From assembly GCA_045538465.1 (NCBI GenBank), contig JAZSRK010000129.1, positions 1 through 24,395 of the forward strand: a stretch of 24,395 nucleotides of DNA. The letters run 5' to 3'. Below, in pieces: positions 1 through 7,183 of this stretch. Every line of letters begins with the position of its first letter. The stretch's first letter is position 1. This DNA comes from Limiplasma sp045538465 (lineage in GTDB: Bacteria; Bacillota; Clostridia; Christensenellales; Aristaeellaceae). Below the pieces are notes generated by a model. That model searched no databases. It had not been told where the DNA came from and was given only the letters and a program-made list of their open reading frames with translations. A program made the translations under genes and the position numbers.

Positions 1-417
1 ACCGGCGTTGAAATGTTCCGCAAGCTGCTGGATCAGGCTGAAGCCGGCGACAACATCGGCGTTCTGCTCCGCGGCGTGCAGCGCAGCGAGATCGAGCGTG
101 GTCAGGTTCTGGCCAAGCCCGGCACCATCAAGCCCCACACCCACTTCATGGGTCAGGTTTACGTTCTGACCAAGGAAGAAGGCGGCCGTCATACCCCCTT
201 CTTCAACGGCTATCGTCCCCAGTTCTATTTCCGTACCACCGACGTTACCGGCAACATCAAGCTGCCCGAAGGCGTTGAAATGGTTATGCCTGGCGACAAC
301 ATCGACATGGAAATCACCCTGATCACCCCCATCGCTATCGAGCAGGGTCTCCGTTTCGCTATCCGTGAAGGCGGCCGTACCGTCGGTTCCGGCGTTGTTG
401 CTTCCGTGATCGAATAA
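1..417 (+). CDS. tuf: Elongation factor Tu, C-terminal part (5' truncated by window)
   Basis: The frame is open from base 1 and ends at TAA 415-417, so about 138 C-terminal residues are visible and the start lies outside the window. EF-Tu is the cytosolic GTPase that delivers aminoacyl-tRNA to the ribosome. The visible part is domains 2-3. It carries the very conserved EF-Tu stretches GVLLRGVQRSEIERGQVLAKP and KPHTHF, plus the ending LRFAIREGGRTVGSGVV. The GTPase domain is not in the window. Codon use is strongly biased to C- and T-ending codons, as expected for a highly expressed gene. A strong terminator follows 40 bp later, so tuf is the last gene of its transcript. Identification is certain from sequence. 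Confidence 0.98.
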   Translation, partial: TGVEMFRKLLDQAEAGDNIGVLLRGVQRSEIERGQVLAKPGTIKPHTHFMGQVYVLTKEEGGRHTPFFNGYRPQFYFRTTDVTGNIKLPEGVEMVMPGDNIDMEITLITPIAIEQGLRFAIREGGRTVGSGVVASVIE

Positions 418-456
418 TTTCAGAGTTTTCTCTGAAAACGGTTTGAACAAAACCAA

Positions 457-490
457 AGCAGCCGCTGCATTTTGCAGCGGCTGCTCTTTT
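457..490. terminator. Bidirectional intrinsic terminator between tuf and the methyltransferase gene
   Basis: A perfect 12-bp stem (458-469 with 473-484, extended by A457-T485) has a TTT loop and is followed by TCTTTT on the plus strand. On the minus strand the same stem is followed by TTTGGTTTTG. It sits between the convergent ends of tuf (417) and the methyltransferase gene (495), so it probably stops both transcripts. Confidence 0.9.
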
Positions 491-494
491 CATA

Positions 495-1202
495 TTACCG
501 TTTCTGTACCTTCATGCCCACAAAGGTTGTGTAGGGTTTTAGGTGGGATTCGTAGATCTTTTGGTCATTTAAAGCAAATTCGTGCCCGGTGGCAAACCAC
601 TCTTGCCATGGCTGCTCAAAGGCGTTCATTTCCCACGTTTCAACGCTTGTCATCTGCTCATGTTCACCCAAAATGCGCTTCCAATAAGCGGCGCTCTGGA
701 ACATATGGGATTCACCCCCAAGCCAATGCCCTAGCAGGGGTTTGCTTTGTCCATCATAGGCGTTTTTCATTCCGGGCACAACGATCAGAGCAACGCCGCC
801 GCTTTTCAGGCAGGGCAGCAACTTATCGGCGAAAAAGCCTTCTTTCCCGCCAAAGTAGTGGTAGGAATCAATGCTGATGATGGCATCGAACATCCCTTCT
901 CCAAAAGAATGATTGGTTGCATCTTCCTGCATGGGGATCAAACGATCCTGCATGTGCCACTGTTCAAAACGCTTGCGATTGTCCTCTTTGGAAATCCACA
1001 AATCGTTGGCATAGACCGTTGCCCCGGTCTCGTTGGCGATAAATAGGCTGCTAAGCCCAGTGCCGCAACCCAGATCCAGCACAAGTTGGTCTTTGGTCAA
1101 GTGTAAGGGATGGGTCTCCAGCATTTCATCCAATAGCCGGATGCTGTTGGGGCCCATCAGGTTGGCGGCTGAAAAATACTGTGAATAGTTGTCGCTTCTC
1201 AT
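495..1202 (-). CDS. Class I SAM-dependent methyltransferase
   Basis: This 235-aa cytosolic protein has a Rossmann-fold methyltransferase core. Motif I is LDLGCGTG at residues 42-49 (SAM binding), with an acidic residue after the second strand (YAND, D67). An EDA motif sits at 93-95, the motif-IV-like FDAIISIDSYHYF at 105-117, and LKSGGVALIVVPG at 132-144. The overall pattern resembles small-molecule methyltransferases (UbiE/Methyltransf_11 type) rather than rRNA enzymes, but the substrate cannot be read from the sequence. The start is supported by AAGGAGG just upstream. The gene begins 11 bp after the acetyltransferase stop, so it is the last gene of the mutS2-GNAT-methyltransferase operon. 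Confidence 0.85.
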   Translation of the reverse strand: MRSDNYSQYFSAANLMGPNSIRLLDEMLETHPLHLTKDQLVLDLGCGTGLSSLFIANETGATVYANDLWISKEDNRKRFEQWHMQDRLIPMQEDATNHSFGEGMFDAIISIDSYHYFGGKEGFFADKLLPCLKSGGVALIVVPGMKNAYDGQSKPLLGHWLGGESHMFQSAAYWKRILGEHEQMTSVETWEMNAFEQPWQEWFATGHEFALNDQKIYESHLKPYTTFVGMKVQKR

Positions 1203-1213
1203 GGTCTTCCTCC

Positions 1214-1786
1214 TTAGGCGTTTTCGTACATATCATATACAACATACCCCTTCACCCCTGCCAGCGAGCCGGGGCGGGTCTCCATGACCATTTGGCAACG
1301 GGGCTCTACCAGTGGATAGCCGCCAGTGGCATAGATGCCGAAATCCTGCGAGGTTTCAAAACCCAGCCGGTTGTAGTAGTGATAATCCCCTTCCACAAGG
1401 ATGCCCTTATAATCCAGCGCCTTTACCTGCTCCAAGCCCAAGCGGAGCATGGTTTCGCCGATGCCCTTACGGCAGTGGTCTGCATGTACCGACACCGGGG
1501 CCAGCAAAAGAAACTGGGTTTTGGTATTGGGGTCGTAGCCGCCCTCAGGTGTAGGGGAGAGGGGGAAGTCGGACAGCATGAAATGCCCGACGATCTCGCC
1601 ATCCAAAAGTGCTACAAAGGATAATTCGGGTCTGTAATAGGGCTTCGCCCGGATCTCTTCGACCAGTGCCACCTCGCCTACGCCATCGGAGTGTGCATGT
1701 TCTGCGAAGGTACGGCGAACCAGCTGCTCAATAATGGGGAAATCTTCGGGGCGTTCGGATCTGATTTGAATATCGGTGCGGATCAT
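1214..1786 (-). CDS. GNAT-family N-acetyltransferase (YhbS-like)
   Basis: This 190-aa acetyl-CoA-dependent acetyltransferase has the GNAT motif A signature CRKGIG (residues 105-110, pyrophosphate-binding loop) after a beta strand, and a downstream YYNRLGF at 137-143 typical of the COG3153/YhbS group. The acceptor substrate is unknown. Two ATGs are possible, at 1792 and 1786. The GGAGG Shine-Dalgarno (1798-1794) is only 1 nt from the first but 7 nt from the second, so 1786 is preferred. The 1792 ATG overlaps the mutS2 stop codon as ATGA, so either choice means translational coupling to mutS2. Confidence 0.85.
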   Translation of the reverse strand: MIRTDIQIRSERPEDFPIIEQLVRRTFAEHAHSDGVGEVALVEEIRAKPYYRPELSFVALLDGEIVGHFMLSDFPLSPTPEGGYDPNTKTQFLLLAPVSVHADHCRKGIGETMLRLGLEQVKALDYKGILVEGDYHYYNRLGFETSQDFGIYATGGYPLVEPRCQMVMETRPGSLAGVKGYVVYDMYENA

Positions 1787-1788
1787 GG

Positions 1789-3720
1789 TCATTCCTCCTC
1801 TTTCTTGGCTTCTTTGTGAATGATAACAGCGTTTTCATCGTGCTTTCTGCTAAGCTGATGAGATGCCTTGCGATTGGATACGGAATCAAAAATAATGGAA
1901 AAGTCGTAATCGTCTGGGTAGAGTTGGCTGGCGGGGATGTGCAGCTTGACTCGCTTGTGGTTAACGGCGATCTTTTCGCCTTTTACCTGCACGATCATCT
2001 CGCCCTTGTCGTCAGCTGGGCGGTACACAATGCCGTTTTCGCCTTCCGGCATCAAGATAACAGCATCGCCCATAGAGAAACGCTGTTTCACCTCTTCGGT
2101 GCTCTGGCTCTTATGACGCAAAAGGCTGCTGCCCGGACGTGGAATAACGGGTCTTAACAGCTCCGGTGGTTGGGTGTCTCCTTGTGCATCCACGATCTTC
2201 TGTGCTCGTTTTAGGAGCCCATCCGGCATGCCCAGCCTTTGTGCTATGTACAGGGCGCAGCTATCGCCAGTTTTGCCCATTTCAAGCCGATAGAGAGGAC
2301 GCAGAGTCTCCCGGTCGAAGGCCATACGAGCCGCGATGACCTGCGGCGTGCGCGCCGCATATTCTTTCACCTGCGGGTCATGGGTGGTAACCAGATACCG
2401 GCAGCCCCGAAGCCAAAGCTCCTGCAGCACAGCCAGCGCAATACCCATACCTTCGGCAGGATCGGTACCGCTGCCCAGTTCATCCAGCAATACCAGACTA
2501 TCCCGACTGGCGGCTCCAAGAATATCGATCACATTGGTAATGTGCCCGGAGAATGTGGACAGGTTTTGGGAAATGGACTGGCTGTCGCCGATGTCGCACA
2601 GGATGCGGTCGTGCAGGGGAAGGGTGGAACCCTCGCCGCAAGGAATGTGCAGACCACTTTGCGCCATAGCGCAGAATAAACCGACGGTTTTGATGACCAG
2701 CGTTTTGCCGCCAGTGTTGGGGCCTGTTATCAGTACGCCGTTGTTGGCTTCGTCCAAGGAAATGTTCAGCGGCACGCAGGTTTCAGCAGCCAGCAAGGGA
2801 TGCCGCCCTTCACGAATGCACAGGCTCCGTCCGCTATCCAGTGCGACCTCTCTTGCTTGCAAAGCGGCACTGTACTTGGCCTTGGCAAAAATCACATCCA
2901 GCTGAAGCATCAGCTGCACGTTATTACGGATGGACTTGGCAGCATCGGCCACTTCGCCGCTGAGCACGTACAGCAGCCGGCGGATCTCCGCATCTTCTTC
3001 AATGGACAGCGAACTCAGCTCCTCCTGCAAGGAACGGATGGCAGTTGGTTCGATAAACAATGTGCTGCCCTTGGCAGAAGTTTCGATCACCGTACCGCCA
3101 AATTCGTTTTTGAAGCGCTTGAGCACCGGCAGTACATAATGGTCGCCCCGGATGGAGACATAATGATCTGCCAGATAGGCCTTTTTAGTTTTGAGAACAT
3201 GGTTTAGTTTTTCTTTGATCTGGTCGCGGATGACCATCATTTGTCTGCGCAAGCTGCGAAGGGTGGGGCTGGCATCATCGTAGACGGTCTCTTCGTTTAC
3301 GGTGGACTCGATCCGGCGGCGCAGGTCGCTGAGATCATGAAATGCACGGCCGAAAACAGCCACCTGCACGCATTGGGGCGAGGCTTCTTCCCCTCGTCTC
3401 AGGTAGTCGGCAGTGCGCTTGCAGGCAGCAGCGAAGCGCACGATCTCGCAGAGCTGTCCCGGCAGCAGCATACCGCCAGTTTCTGCATGATGCAAATGTT
3501 CGCTGACGGTATCCATGGGGGAAAGGGGCGGCGTACCGCAGCTATCCAGCAAAGCACGAGCCGAGGTAGTCTCCTGCATTTTCAAACGGCAGAGACTTTC
3601 TTGCAAAATAGGGCGAAGCTGCCCCAGTTCTTCCTTGGCGGGCTGACTGATGGCGTGCTCCTGCAACTGTTGCAGGATGGTATCAAAATGCAGCGCCTTT
3701 AAATGAGCAAATGTTTCCAT
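1789..3720 (-). CDS. MutS2-like DNA-binding ATPase lacking the Smr nuclease domain
   Basis: This 643-aa MutS2-family protein is expected to act on branched DNA or stalled/collided ribosomes. Visible parts are an N-terminal core/clamp region (about 1-310), Walker A GPNTGGKT at 333-340, ABC-signature-like STFSGH at 388-393, Walker B with LLDELGSGTD at 411-420, and the switch histidine in TTHD at 445-448. A small KOW-like beta domain lies at about 547-595. Family members usually reach about 780-800 residues through a long coiled coil after the ATPase and a C-terminal Smr endonuclease domain. Here the coiled coil is short and the protein ends in a Lys/Glu-rich tail (KKEEE) with no Smr motif. The ATPase residues look intact, so this is a domain-loss form rather than a pseudogene. 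It is first gene of a three-gene minus-strand operon. Confidence 0.92.
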   Translation of the reverse strand: METFAHLKALHFDTILQQLQEHAISQPAKEELGQLRPILQESLCRLKMQETTSARALLDSCGTPPLSPMDTVSEHLHHAETGGMLLPGQLCEIVRFAAACKRTADYLRRGEEASPQCVQVAVFGRAFHDLSDLRRRIESTVNEETVYDDASPTLRSLRRQMMVIRDQIKEKLNHVLKTKKAYLADHYVSIRGDHYVLPVLKRFKNEFGGTVIETSAKGSTLFIEPTAIRSLQEELSSLSIEEDAEIRRLLYVLSGEVADAAKSIRNNVQLMLQLDVIFAKAKYSAALQAREVALDSGRSLCIREGRHPLLAAETCVPLNISLDEANNGVLITGPNTGGKTLVIKTVGLFCAMAQSGLHIPCGEGSTLPLHDRILCDIGDSQSISQNLSTFSGHITNVIDILGAASRDSLVLLDELGSGTDPAEGMGIALAVLQELWLRGCRYLVTTHDPQVKEYAARTPQVIAARMAFDRETLRPLYRLEMGKTGDSCALYIAQRLGMPDGLLKRAQKIVDAQGDTQPPELLRPVIPRPGSSLLRHKSQSTEEVKQRFSMGDAVILMPEGENGIVYRPADDKGEMIVQVKGEKIAVNHKRVKLHIPASQLYPDDYDFSIIFDSVSNRKASHQLSRKHDENAVIIHKEAKKEEE

Positions 3721-3805
3721 GTTTGATCGTCCCCTGTATCAATAAGATGGCATGACCAGGAGCTGAACGCTTGTCTTATATCACTTTTGCCAAAGAAAAG
3801 CACAC

Positions 3806-3934
3806 AAAAAGTGCCTCGTGCGGCTAGTAAGACATGTATGCACAGCAAACAGAGCGGTCATGCGGCCGCTTCTTGGTTCTGACGCATACAGCGTTCCTTA
3901 CCGAACCGACATCCAGCACCTCCAAAATGTATTC
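3806..3934 (-). ncRNA. Candidate structured RNA in the mutS2 leader (rod-like, 6S-like shape)
   Basis: The stretch between the minus-strand promoter and mutS2 folds into one long imperfect rod. Paired arms (plus coordinates) are 3921-3915 with 3815-3809, 3908-3904 with 3825-3821, 3902-3897 with 3831-3826, 3890-3884 with 3841-3835, and 3870-3866 with 3857-3853 capped by an 8-nt loop. The outermost 3' arm is followed directly by UUUUU (3810-3806) and soon by UUUU, so a free ~130-nt RNA could end there. Arm 3813-3807 can also pair with 3788-3782, which would give an alternative hairpin nearer mutS2. It could be a small RNA of 6S-like shape, a leader attenuator, or only a leader. No family was recognised by primary sequence. 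Confidence 0.35.
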
Positions 3935-3939
3935 AAGTG

Positions 3940-3968
3940 ATACTAACATAAGATAGGTGTCGTGTCAA
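3940..3968 (-). promoter_or_regulatory. Near-consensus SigA promoter for the mutS2 operon / leader RNA
   Basis: On the minus strand a perfect TTGACA -35 box (3968-3963) is followed after 17 nt by TAGTAT (3945-3940), preceded by TG at -15/-14 to give an extended -10 element. Transcription should begin near 3934, about 210 nt upstream of the mutS2 start. Confidence 0.8.
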
Positions 3969-3979
3969 CTTTTTGCTGT

Positions 3980-4018
3980 GAAGAAAATTTTCGAAGAAAC
4001 GCGAAGAAAATATTTCGA
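3980..4018. repeat. AT-rich direct repeats upstream of the T7SS promoter
   Basis: GAAGAAAATTTTCGA (3980-3994) recurs as GAAGAAAATATTTCGA (4003-4018), with a start-to-start spacing of 23 bp, about two helical turns. The copies lie between the two divergent promoters, so they would occupy the same face of the helix. They may be operator half-sites or only a curved A-tract region. No known regulator site was recognised. Confidence 0.35.
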
Positions 4019-4061
4019 TGTGAAAACAGAAAGCATGATCGGAAAAAAACGAAAAAACTTT

Positions 4062-4112
4062 GAATTAGTTAATTGCTAAATTCTTGCATTATTGCAGATT
4101 AGATGGTAAAAT
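4062..4112 (+). promoter_or_regulatory. Extended -10 promoter of the T7SS/kinase operon, with an adjoining dyad
   Basis: TTGCAT (4084-4089) and TAAAAT (4107-4112) are separated by 17 nt, and TG at 4104-4105 makes an extended -10. Transcription should begin near 4119, leaving a short leader before the kinase ATG at 4154. Directly abutting the -35 is an imperfect inverted repeat, GAATTAG (4062-4068) and CTAAATTC (4076-4083), which is a plausible operator. The next clear promoter on this strand is at 17471, so this one may drive most of the operon. Confidence 0.7.
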
Positions 4113-4153
4113 ATTGATTATGAAAAAATCTGAATCAATGAGGAGCGTTTCAT

Positions 4154-6247
4154 ATGAGTCAGACTATGCAGTTAAGCGCCCAAGCTGAATTATGGCTGAA
4201 GGAACTTCTTGCCTTTTCCGATCAAAGCAGAATTCTACAAGAATGGGAACCTGTATCTTATCTTGATAAAGGTACTTTTTCACGCATTTTTCTGGTTCAG
4301 AAACGGTCGGATAACAATGTGAAAGCTGCATTGAAATTTGTACCGAACCCTGAAGAAACAGATTGTGCCCCCGAAGGCTCAGAGCAGGATCTCTTCTTTC
4401 TCAGCCGGTTTATGGCCAGCCAAAAAGAAGCGGAGATCATGCGTAAATTCAGGGGAAAGCCCAATGTTGTGCAATATATCGGCACGCCTGAGTTCCTTAC
4501 GAGGCGTTTTCGCAACAGTGCTGGCGTGGAGGTGATCCAATACGCCGTGCTGATTTGTATGCCTTTGTATGCCGACCATAAGCGCTGGCTGCCGGAGATA
4601 GCGAACGACCGTGAAAAACGGATCCGTCTGGGCATGGATATCGCCAGATCGTTGGAATCTTTCGAAGCGGTGGGCGTTTATCACCGCGACATAAAGCCCG
4701 GCAATATCATGCGGGATAGCAACGGTTCATTCCTCCTTGGCGATATTGGCGAGGCAAAACCGGAGAGCGAACAAACGACCTACGGTTACCATGGCACCCC
4801 TCCCTATATGGCCCCCGAAGTAAGAGAACTTGAAATGCAGCTGCGCAAAAAGCAGCGCAGCGATCATCGTTCCGATATTTACTCGTTGGGTATTGTTTTG
4901 TACCGTTTGTTTAACAAGCAGCAGTTTCCTTATTTGACCTCTGAAGGTACGCTTACCCACGAAGCAACGGTAAGCTATGATAAATTCAAACAGAAAACCG
5001 GGACCGACAGCGAATATCTCACTGCCAGTCAGAAAGCCAATATCTTGCGCTATGGCGGAGGCAAGCTGCCCAAACCTGCTGAAGCAGATGATGATCTGGG
5101 CAAAGTTATTTTGCGCGCTTGTGCTTACAACATTAAGGAACGCTATCAGAACGCCACCGAACTGTACGAGGATCTGGAAGCGTGCTTGATGCATCGCCGC
5201 CCCAAGCCCAAAAAGCACGGAAAGCTGATCCTTACTGCCTTGCTGAGCCTTGTGCTGGTTGGTGCTTTGGCGATCTTTATTCCCAAACTGTCTGCCAACA
5301 TAAGCGCCAACCAAACGGTCAACACCAATGTTACAACTACGGCAGCAAAAGGCCCGCTTACCAATGCTACCGAGCAAACCACCGCGCCGGTAGAGGTCGT
5401 TTATACCGAAGAGCCGCAAGCCAACCACAACCTTTTTGATATTGAAGAGGTTCAAGGCGGCGTTGCCATTGTCGGCTACAATGGTGAGATCGATTCCTTG
5501 GCCTTCCCTGCCAAGATCAATGATCAAAATGTTGTTCAGATCGGTTCCGATACCAACCATGCAGGCTTCGCCAAAAATCATTTCAAGAATGTTCAGATCC
5601 CCAGCGGCGTTGAGCGTCTGAGTGTCGGCGCACTGGCAGGATGCATGGAGCTGGAGACGGTGGTTTTGCCGGATACGCTTGTATCGATCGGAGAATCTGC
5701 ATTCTACGGCGTACCGAACCTTGAAAAACTGTCTATACCTGCAAGCGTAAAGCAAATTGGCAGCGGCGCTTTCAGACAAACCAATGTAACGCTGGAATTG
5801 GCTTCGGGGCATCCGGCCTTCGAACTGAATGCAGGTGTTCTGTACAACAAAAAGACCAAGAGTCTTGTATGGTATCCGACAACGCTCAAGAACGAAGCGT
5901 ATACGGTGCAAGCAGGCACCCTGTCCATAGAGCCGTATGCCTTCGACCATGCAAAGGTCATTGCCGTCATTCTGCCGGAAAGCATGAAAGAGATCGGTAA
6001 ATATGCCTTTATCGGGTCTGATCTGCAAAGCATCGATATTCCCGATAGCGTAACCAAACTTGGTCAGGGTGGTTTCTACTTGTGCGATGCTTTGCAAACG
6101 GTTCGCTTGCCCAAGGGGCTTAAGGAGATTCCAGCGGCTATGTTTATGGAGTGCAAAGCGCTTACCACCATCGAGCATGGGGAAAGCATAACCCAGATCG
6201 GCGAGAATGCGTTCCTGAATTGTCCGGCAGGGCAAGCATTCCAGTAA
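4154..6247 (+). CDS. Transmembrane Ser/Thr protein kinase with extracellular BspA-type LRR domain
   Basis: This 697-aa Hanks-type kinase has a cytosolic N-terminal catalytic domain (about 30-345). The Gly loop is degenerate (DKGTFSRIF, 38-46), the ATP-binding Lys is in AALKF (K61), the catalytic loop is HRDIKPGN (177-184), the magnesium motif is DIG instead of DFG (197-199), and APE is at 220-222. One membrane segment spans about 358-377, with Lys/Arg before it, so the C-terminal part lies outside the cell. That part (about 425-697) holds LRR_5/BspA-type repeats with the recurrent pattern I-P-x-S-V-x-x-I-G-x-x-A-F. The LRRs probably sense a ligand or surface. GAGGAG lies 8 nt before the ATG. 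It is the first gene of the T7SS operon and pairs functionally with the PP2C gene at 7184. A paralogue with a different outer domain lies at 21272-23290. Confidence 0.92.
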   Translation: MSQTMQLSAQAELWLKELLAFSDQSRILQEWEPVSYLDKGTFSRIFLVQKRSDNNVKAALKFVPNPEETDCAPEGSEQDLFFLSRFMASQKEAEIMRKFRGKPNVVQYIGTPEFLTRRFRNSAGVEVIQYAVLICMPLYADHKRWLPEIANDREKRIRLGMDIARSLESFEAVGVYHRDIKPGNIMRDSNGSFLLGDIGEAKPESEQTTYGYHGTPPYMAPEVRELEMQLRKKQRSDHRSDIYSLGIVLYRLFNKQQFPYLTSEGTLTHEATVSYDKFKQKTGTDSEYLTASQKANILRYGGGKLPKPAEADDDLGKVILRACAYNIKERYQNATELYEDLEACLMHRRPKPKKHGKLILTALLSLVLVGALAIFIPKLSANISANQTVNTNVTTTAAKGPLTNATEQTTAPVEVVYTEEPQANHNLFDIEEVQGGVAIVGYNGEIDSLAFPAKINDQNVVQIGSDTNHAGFAKNHFKNVQIPSGVERLSVGALAGCMELETVVLPDTLVSIGESAFYGVPNLEKLSIPASVKQIGSGAFRQTNVTLELASGHPAFELNAGVLYNKKTKSLVWYPTTLKNEAYTVQAGTLSIEPYAFDHAKVIAVILPESMKEIGKYAFIGSDLQSIDIPDSVTKLGQGGFYLCDALQTVRLPKGLKEIPAAMFMECKALTTIEHGESITQIGENAFLNCPAGQAFQ

Positions 6248-6315
6248 TGTCAGCATGAAGTGAAAACAACCAAAGAGCGAATTGGTGATCATGTCATTCA
6301 AGGGGGGAAACACAG

Positions 6316-6891
6316 ATGTGCAAACAGATGCTATTGTTGAGCAGCGCTAGCGCAGCGGCAAAAGGCGATGCCAACGGAGTGTTTATGTTGTTGGTGTTTG
6401 TTGTGGGGTTAGCCATCGGCTTTATTGTCGGCTTTGTGGTCAGCAGACGCATTTATACAACGCAAAAGGCTGCGCCCGATACACCGGCTGCCGAAAACAA
6501 ACCGCCAAAGGGACAAGACCAGGATGAAGTGACAGTAAACCCGTATTCCGCTTACGGTATCAACGCCAGAGACGATATGACCGTTAATCCGTATGCTGCC
6601 TACACGAACGCTATGGATGAAGATAAAACGGTAAATCCCTATTTTGCCAATGATATGTCGGATGCGGACGATAAAACAGTCAATCCCTATGCGGCGATGG
6701 GCGGGTTTCAGTATGAGGCTGCTGCCGGTGACGAGGAACTGACCAGCGACCCATATCACAGGCAACAGGTCGTTCTTCCTCAATCAGTTCCTCAGTTTAG
6801 TCTTGATGAGGAAGAAACCATCAATCCCTACTCCATCCATTGGTATGCGGAAGAACAATCGCGCAAAAGCAGCAATACGGATGAAAACTAA
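6316..6891 (+). CDS. Single-pass membrane protein with six T-V-N-P-Y-like motifs; putative phosphothreonine scaffold
   Basis: No family was recognised. This 191-aa protein has one membrane segment (about 22-42) followed by Arg-Arg, which puts the long acidic C-terminal tail in the cytosol. The tail repeats a short motif of acidic residues, Thr, a small or aliphatic residue, then N/D-P-Y, with Thr at 73, 89, 105, 121, 143 and 168. The first four copies (VTVNPY, MTVNPY, KTVNPY, KTVNPY) are exactly 16 residues apart; the last two are the variants LTSDPY and ETINPY. Acidic residues before Thr resemble sites used by bacterial Hanks kinases and read by FHA domains (inference from GarA/OdhI-type partners). 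The gene lies between the kinase and the PP2C phosphatase and upstream of three FHA proteins. A G-rich ribosome-binding site (6302-6307) is 8 nt before the ATG. Confidence 0.8.
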   Translation: MCKQMLLLSSASAAAKGDANGVFMLLVFVVGLAIGFIVGFVVSRRIYTTQKAAPDTPAAENKPPKGQDQDEVTVNPYSAYGINARDDMTVNPYAAYTNAMDEDKTVNPYFANDMSDADDKTVNPYAAMGGFQYEAAAGDEELTSDPYHRQQVVLPQSVPQFSLDEEETINPYSIHWYAEEQSRKSSNTDEN

Positions 6892-6904
6892 CAGGAGGAA
6901 TACC

Positions 6905-7165
6905 ATGAGCAAGCTAAGCCCTAAAAAATGGTATGCTGCACTGGGTGCATGCCTCGCAAGCGTAGCAGAGATGGGATATGCGAATGCCGAGAACACTGCG
7001 GCACTTGTGAAAGATCAAGGTGCCTCTGCCACAGCAGAAACGATCGTGTTATCAATTCTTCTGGTAATTTTGCTCGCACTTACTTGGATCTGTGGCAGGC
7101 GTTTTATGCAGGCGCGTAAGAAATACGATGAAGCGCTGGAGAGTAACGAAGACGAAACGAGATAA
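6905..7165 (+). CDS. Small membrane protein of the T7SS operon
   Basis: The product is 86 aa with no recognised family. A positively charged N-terminus leads into a moderately hydrophobic stretch (about 9-28) ending in ANA, which reads as a signal peptide or weak membrane segment. A clear membrane helix follows at about 46-64, then a charged cytosolic tail (RRFMQARKK and acidic residues). The layout of N-terminal hydrophobic segment, short outer loop and C-terminal helix is reminiscent of the small T7SSb membrane protein EssA, but there is no sequence basis for calling it that. AGGAGG is 6 nt before this ATG. An upstream in-frame GTG at 6803 lies inside the preceding gene and is rejected as the start. 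It starts 13 bp after that gene's stop. Confidence 0.8.
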   Translation: MSKLSPKKWYAALGACLASVAEMGYANAENTAALVKDQGASATAETIVLSILLVILLALTWICGRRFMQARKKYDEALESNEDETR

Positions 7166-7183
7166 AGGCGGGAAGGTGAGATA

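Noticed and set aside
443..877. Plus-strand open frame starting inside the tuf terminator
   Set aside because: It begins in the terminator hairpin region, encodes a Cys/Arg/Ser-rich product with no domain and lies opposite the methyltransferase gene.
4065..4073. TTAGTTAAT as a LytTR binding half-site near the T7SS promoter
   Set aside because: It matches the loose LytTR consensus at 8 of 9 positions, but no second half-site was found at the expected spacing, so chance is likely.
4727..6313. Long minus-strand open frame (528 codons) opposite the first kinase gene
   Set aside because: The plus strand has clear kinase and LRR motifs here. The antisense frame encodes no recognisable domain and has no ribosome-binding site.
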